Shown here one piece after another: positions 60,701 to 64,000 of a DNA stretch of 64,000 nucleotides. The position numbers and the translations under genes are program-made. This stretch comes from Roseiarcus sp963765375. Its GTDB lineage: Bacteria; Pseudomonadota; Alphaproteobacteria; Rhizobiales; Beijerinckiaceae. The stretch lies in NCBI GenBank assembly GCA_963765375.1, contig CAVXVZ010000005.1, positions 992,001 through 1,056,000 on the forward strand, written 5' to 3'. Within the stretch, counting starts at the first letter, position 1. Every line of letters starts with the position of its first letter. A model generated the notes under the pieces. It was not told the DNA's origin. It saw only the letters and a list, made by a program, of their open reading frames with translations, and did no database searches.

Positions 60701-63700
60701 CTCCCGCCGCCGCGTCTCGTCTACCGATGACCGACGCTGATGCGCTGGCGCTAAGGCGGACCGCACGCCGCACCTGGCGGTTCTTCGAGACTTTTGTCAC
60801 GTCGGTTGACAGCATGCTGCCGCCCGACAATTTTCAGGACGATCCGGCGCCTGCGGTCGCGCACCGGACCTCGCCCACCAATATGGGCCTCTATCTTCTT
60901 TCGGTCGTTTGCGCTCGTGATTTCGGTTGGATCGGGACTGGTCAAGCGATCGATCGTCTTGAGGCGACGCTCGCGACGATGGGTCGCCTGGAACGGGTGC
61001 GCGGTCACTTCCTGAACTGGTACGACACGAGAGATCTTCGGCCACTAGAGCCAAGATACGTATCCACCGTCGACAGCGGCAATTTGGCAGGACATCTCAT
61101 CGCGCTCGCCAATGCGTGCAGGGAATGGAGCGATCGTCCGCTCGACGTGGCGCGGCGCTTCAGCGGCGTCGCCGACGCGCTTGACATAACCCGCGCCGAA
61201 TGCGCCCGTCTGCGTGACGGCCGCAAGACCCAGACCGTAACCTTGCATCAGTTAGACGACGCACTCGCGGGGGTCGCGTCGGCTTTGCAACAGGCCTCGC
61301 TTTCGCAAGCCGACTGTCAGGCGCAGCTCGCCGACCTTCGCGCGAATGTCGAGATCATGGTCGACATCGCGAGCGCGCTCGCTGTCGAACGTGGCGACGG
61401 GCCGAGCGCGGATATGCTGCTTTGGGCGCGCGCGGTTTTGAGTTCAATCGAAGCCCACCGTCAGGATATCGCGCAGGTTGCAGAGGCGACCGGTGTCCAG
61501 CGTGAAAAGCTGGCCGTTCTCGAAAGCGCGGCGCGGTCGATGGCGCTTGCGATGGAGTTCGGTTTTCTGCTCGACCACGACCGGCAATTGCTGTCGATCG
61601 GATATCTGGTCAACGAAGGCGCGCTCGATAGCAACTGTTACGATCTCCTGGCTTCCGAGGCGCGTCTGGCCAGCTTCTTCGCAATCGCCAAGGGCGACGT
61701 TCCGGCGAAGCATTGGTTCCGCCTGGGCCGCGCCGCCACTCCTGTCGCGCGTGGCGGGCCCGCCTTGGTCTCGTGGTCGGGATCAATGTTTGAATATTTG
61801 ATGCCCTCTCTCGTCATGCGAGCGCCGGCCGGAAGCCTGCTCGACCAGACGAACCGACTGATCGTGCGCCGGCAGATCGCCTACGCCGCAAAACTCGGTC
61901 TCCCATGGGGCATATCCGAGGCCGCGTACAATGCGCGCGATCTGGAACTGACCTATCAATACTCCAATTTCGGCGTACCCGGGCTCGGGCTGAAACGCGG
62001 CCTTGGTGAAAACAGGGTCATTGCGCCCTACGCAACCGCTCTGGCTGCGATGGTCGAGCCGCGAGCAGCTGTCGCCAATCTCGATCGTTTGGCCGAGATA
62101 GGGGCGCAAGGCCGCTTCGGATTCTACGAGGCTTTGGACTATACGCCGGCGCGCCTTCCGGAGGGCGAAACCGTCGCAATAATCCACGCCTTCATGGCGC
62201 ATCATGCGGGCATGACGATCGTCGCCATCGCCGATGCCCTGTTGGACGGCGCGATGCGGGCGCGATTCCATGCCGAGCCGATCATCAAGGCGACAGAACT
62301 GCTTCTGCAGGAGCGCATGCCGCGCGACGTCGCGGCAACCCGTCTTTGGGCCGCGGACGTGAAGTCAGCTGCCGGCGCTCGCAACGTCGAAGCGTCGGGC
62401 GGTCGCCGGTTCGGCTCTGCGCATCAGGCTACGCCCGCAACGCACCTGCTCTCGAACGGCCGCTACGCAACAATGCTCACCGCTGCCGGCTCGGGATACA
62501 GCCGTTGGGGCGATCTGGCGCTGACGCGCTGGCGTGAGGATGCGACCTGCGACGACTCAGGCTTCTACATCTACGTCAAAGACCTACGCACTGGCGTCGC
62601 CTGGTCGGCGGGCTTTCAACCGAGCGGCGTCGAACCGGACGGTTATGCCGTCATCTTCGACGAGGATCGCGCCGAGATCACGCGCCGCGACGGCTCGCTG
62701 ACGACGACACTGGACGTGATTGTATCGGCCGAGGACGACGCGGAAGTTCGCCGGGTTTCGATGACAAACTCCGGAAACCGCCCGCGCGACATCGAGATCA
62801 CGTCCTACGCCGAACTCGTCCTCGCGCCCCAGAACGCCGACGTCGCGCATCCCGCCTTCTCGAAGCTATTCGTGGTAACGGAATATCTTCCCGATGTCGG
62901 CGCGATCCTGGCGACGCGACGAAAACGGGCGCCAAGCGACCCTGAAATCTGGGCCGCTCATCTGACGGTCATTGACGGCGAGGCTCTCGGCGCACCGGAA
63001 TTCGAGACAGACAGGGCGCGATTCCTCGGTCGCAGCCACACCGTCCGCGCGCCGATCGCGATCATGGATAGCCGGCCGCTCTCGAACTCAATTGGCGCTG
63101 TCCTGGATCCCATTTTCTCCATCCGCCGACGCATTCGCGTTGCTCCGGGTGCGACGGTTCGTGTCGCTTACTGGACAGTCGCCGCTGGCACACGCGAAGC
63201 GCTTCTCGACGGCGTCGACAAACACCGTGACGCCATCGCTTTCACGCGCGCCTCGACGCTTGCCTGGACGCAGGGCCAGGTGCAGTTGCACCATCTTGGC
63301 GTCACCGCAGGCGAAGCGAGCCTGTTTCAGCGACTCGCGGGGCACGTGATTTACGCCGCTTCGGCGATGCGTCCATCGTCGGAAACCATTCTGCGGGGCT
63401 GCGGCGCGCAGTCGGGCTTGTGGGCACAAGGTATTTCCGGGGATCTGCCAATCGTTCTTGTGCGCATCACGGATATCGAAAACCTCGACATCGTCAGAGA
63501 GCTTCTGCAGGCGCACGAATATTGGTGGATGAAGCAGCTCGCCGTCGATCTCGTCATCCTGAACGATCGCCAGTCCTCCTATGTCCAGGAGCTTCAGATT
63601 GCGATCGAGACGCTGGTGCGGGCAAGCCGGTCGTCGCCATTGCCGGGGACCGAGCGTCGGGCGGGCCGCATTTTCCTATTGCGCGCCGACCTGATCGGGG

Positions 63701-64000
63701 TCGAAACGAAGAGCCTTCTATCCGCGGTCGCGCGGGTTGTTCTTGTGGCGCAACGGGGCACCCTGTTCGAGCAGCTCGATCGCATACTGGAGCCTGTTGC
63801 GCCCACGAAACCCGCGCCAAAGCGTGTTGTCCCTCGCTTGAGGGCGCCTGGAAGGGCTCGCGCCCCCGATCTCGAATTTTTCAACGGTCTCGGCGGGTTC
63901 ACGCGAAACGGACGCGAGTACGTGACGGTCCTTGGGCCTGGCCAGTCGACGCCGGCGCCTTGGATTAACGTCATCGCCAATCCGGCGTTCGGCTTCCAGA
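57712..64000 (+). CDS. ndvB: cyclic beta-1,2-glucan synthase (NdvB/ChvB type), 3' end outside window
   Basis: The visible 2096 residues are the N-terminal three-quarters of a giant membrane glucan synthase. In order: an N-terminal helical region (AEWLVDNYHLVERRIHEIR), membrane spans near residues 415-465, a glycosyltransferase-84 domain (YVVTLDSDTRLPRDAVRRL, GKGIYDVDAFEAAL, SHDLFEG, RWARGDWQLLPW), further membrane spans, then the Glyco_transf_36/GH94-type part (DSGNLAGHLIALANACREW, GLPWGISEAAYNARD, QYSNFGVPGLGLKRGL, FMAHHAGMTIVAIA). The product is periplasmic cyclic beta-1,2-glucan used in osmoadaptation and host interaction. No in-frame ATG is near the start; TTG at 57712 follows GAAGGG. Confidence 0.92.
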   Translation, partial: MKAFLRSAFEGERLPSPWDSGEPIREELFGVERLEDHARSLAVAQVVSSQASKGRLLAKRLAENRAVLLRAYRSAVKAINDARPVTPAAEWLVDNYHLVERRIHEIRSDLPPGYYRQLPKLADGPFTGYPRVFGIAWAFIAHSDSRFDSEMLVRFVRAYQKVQPLTIGELWAVSITLRIVLIENLGRLAQQITTSRAERDLADGLADRLLGAGGRSAESAAIVLAPHERRPLSQAFAVQLVHRLRDQDPMITPALTWLDERLTIQDTTTDILVRDVHRQQGAANVSVRNIITSLRLISDVDWKQLFERLSLVDAVLAADSGFESMDFPTRTLYRSAIEDLSRGSKRAELDIASAAVLAAKQAKAEAPAMEQERRGDTGYILLAGGRRAFEKAIAYRRPLRSWASRINRSVGVGGYVTVISLVSAILLAAPLFTLDAAGVGPVVLGLLGILGAIPAVDAAVALVNRGVSVSFAASLLPALELVDGVPAHLRTLVAVPTLLTTLEGVEDLIERLEIHHLASPEGDLHFALLTDWTDAVSEHADSDAPLIAAAAEGVARLNLRYGPAPGGTRFLLLHRRRVWNEGESRWIGWERKRGKLHELNRLLRASPDTTFMDVGFGTPAAPTGIRYVVTLDSDTRLPRDAVRRLIGKMAHPLNRPRLDADGRRVVEGYAVLQPRVTPSLPIGREGSLFQRIFSSVSGIDPYASAVSDVYQDLFGEGSYAGKGIYDVDAFEAALSNRAPNSTLLSHDLFEGVFARAGLASDVEVVEEFPARYDVGAIRHHRWARGDWQLLPWIFGRAPGQLGAATASSALPAIGRWKMLDNLRRTLSAPAAVLALLVGWTLPLHAALIWTLFIVLTIALPTFIPVAAAIPPRRPGVTMSSHLNALGYDLSLAWSLSALTVVFLADQAWLMADAIGRTLWRLGVSGRHLLEWIPAAQTTIGPRLDLMGFARRMTGAIVIGAVAAIVSLTSRHWSWPVALPFAALWLASPAFARFVSLPPAAASRLPMTDADALALRRTARRTWRFFETFVTSVDSMLPPDNFQDDPAPAVAHRTSPTNMGLYLLSVVCARDFGWIGTGQAIDRLEATLATMGRLERVRGHFLNWYDTRDLRPLEPRYVSTVDSGNLAGHLIALANACREWSDRPLDVARRFSGVADALDITRAECARLRDGRKTQTVTLHQLDDALAGVASALQQASLSQADCQAQLADLRANVEIMVDIASALAVERGDGPSADMLLWARAVLSSIEAHRQDIAQVAEATGVQREKLAVLESAARSMALAMEFGFLLDHDRQLLSIGYLVNEGALDSNCYDLLASEARLASFFAIAKGDVPAKHWFRLGRAATPVARGGPALVSWSGSMFEYLMPSLVMRAPAGSLLDQTNRLIVRRQIAYAAKLGLPWGISEAAYNARDLELTYQYSNFGVPGLGLKRGLGENRVIAPYATALAAMVEPRAAVANLDRLAEIGAQGRFGFYEALDYTPARLPEGETVAIIHAFMAHHAGMTIVAIADALLDGAMRARFHAEPIIKATELLLQERMPRDVAATRLWAADVKSAAGARNVEASGGRRFGSAHQATPATHLLSNGRYATMLTAAGSGYSRWGDLALTRWREDATCDDSGFYIYVKDLRTGVAWSAGFQPSGVEPDGYAVIFDEDRAEITRRDGSLTTTLDVIVSAEDDAEVRRVSMTNSGNRPRDIEITSYAELVLAPQNADVAHPAFSKLFVVTEYLPDVGAILATRRKRAPSDPEIWAAHLTVIDGEALGAPEFETDRARFLGRSHTVRAPIAIMDSRPLSNSIGAVLDPIFSIRRRIRVAPGATVRVAYWTVAAGTREALLDGVDKHRDAIAFTRASTLAWTQGQVQLHHLGVTAGEASLFQRLAGHVIYAASAMRPSSETILRGCGAQSGLWAQGISGDLPIVLVRITDIENLDIVRELLQAHEYWWMKQLAVDLVILNDRQSSYVQELQIAIETLVRASRSSPLPGTERRAGRIFLLRADLIGVETKSLLSAVARVVLVAQRGTLFEQLDRILEPVAPTKPAPKRVVPRLRAPGRARAPDLEFFNGLGGFTRNGREYVTVLGPGQSTPAPWINVIANPAFGFQ

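Overview
The window is high-GC DNA with the gene content of an alphaproteobacterium, most likely of the order Hyphomicrobiales (Rhizobiales). Support comes from a cyclic beta-1,2-glucan synthase (ndvB-type) at the right edge, a dispersed inverted repeat of a kind common in this group, Ku, class II DAHP synthase, and many ABC-transporter-linked nitrogen and sugar-acid operons. I cannot place it to genus. Genes are tightly packed, often with 4-base ATGA/GTGA overlaps.

Layout. (1) 1-10842: a nitrogen-scavenging locus. A long minus-strand operon encodes a BMP-type ABC importer, biuret hydrolase (biuH), the AtzE/AtzG amidase pair, a 5-formyl-THF cyclo-ligase-like protein and an amidohydrolase. It starts downstream of a good sigma-54 (-24/-12) promoter match. 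Divergent to it is allophanate hydrolase (atzF). Together these should import a ureide and release ammonia: biuret to allophanate to ammonia and CO2. (2) 10849-11508: a VapBC/FitAB-like toxin-antitoxin pair. (3) 11536-17347: creatininase-family and RidA genes facing a NMT1-type binding protein, a cytosine-deaminase-like amidohydrolase, an FAD oxidase and a flavodoxin-fold reductase, probably another N-heterocycle or amide pathway. (4) 17354-33355: mainly housekeeping genes: LysR regulator, a frameshifted Sua5/TsaC gene, acyl-CoA dehydrogenase plus enoyl-CoA hydratase, Ku, CsbD, NUDIX, PdxH, DnaJ-type chaperone, ECF sigma/anti-sigma pair, FabI, MFS transporter, DAHP synthase and an acyltransferase. 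(5) 33370-35400: repeat-rich intergenic DNA carrying an intact IS3-family element that inserted into an older GTGTCACC repeat array. (6) 35519-47203: NAD synthetase, 2,2-dialkylglycine decarboxylase, and a sugar-acid locus (two enolase-superfamily enzymes, rhamnose-mutarotase-like protein, GntR regulator, ribose-type ABC importer).

(7) 47411-55486: a compact coenzyme F420 island. It holds a full pathway (cofE, cofD, cofC, fused cofGH), an F420-dependent glucose-6-phosphate dehydrogenase that retains the mycobacterial active-site residues, a PPOX-type and a Ddn-type F420 enzyme, and a decayed LLM-family F420 oxidoreductase. It begins next to a tRNA-Trp-like 3' remnant and ends next to an IS701-type transposase remnant, which suggests horizontal acquisition. 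(8) 55500-64000: small conserved hypothetical genes and the 5' part of a very large cyclic glucan synthase gene that runs off the window.

The most distinctive features are the F420 island with its own F420 reductase in a Gram-negative background, and the sigma-54-linked ureide operon that has AtzEG and BiuH but no visible cyanuric acid hydrolase.
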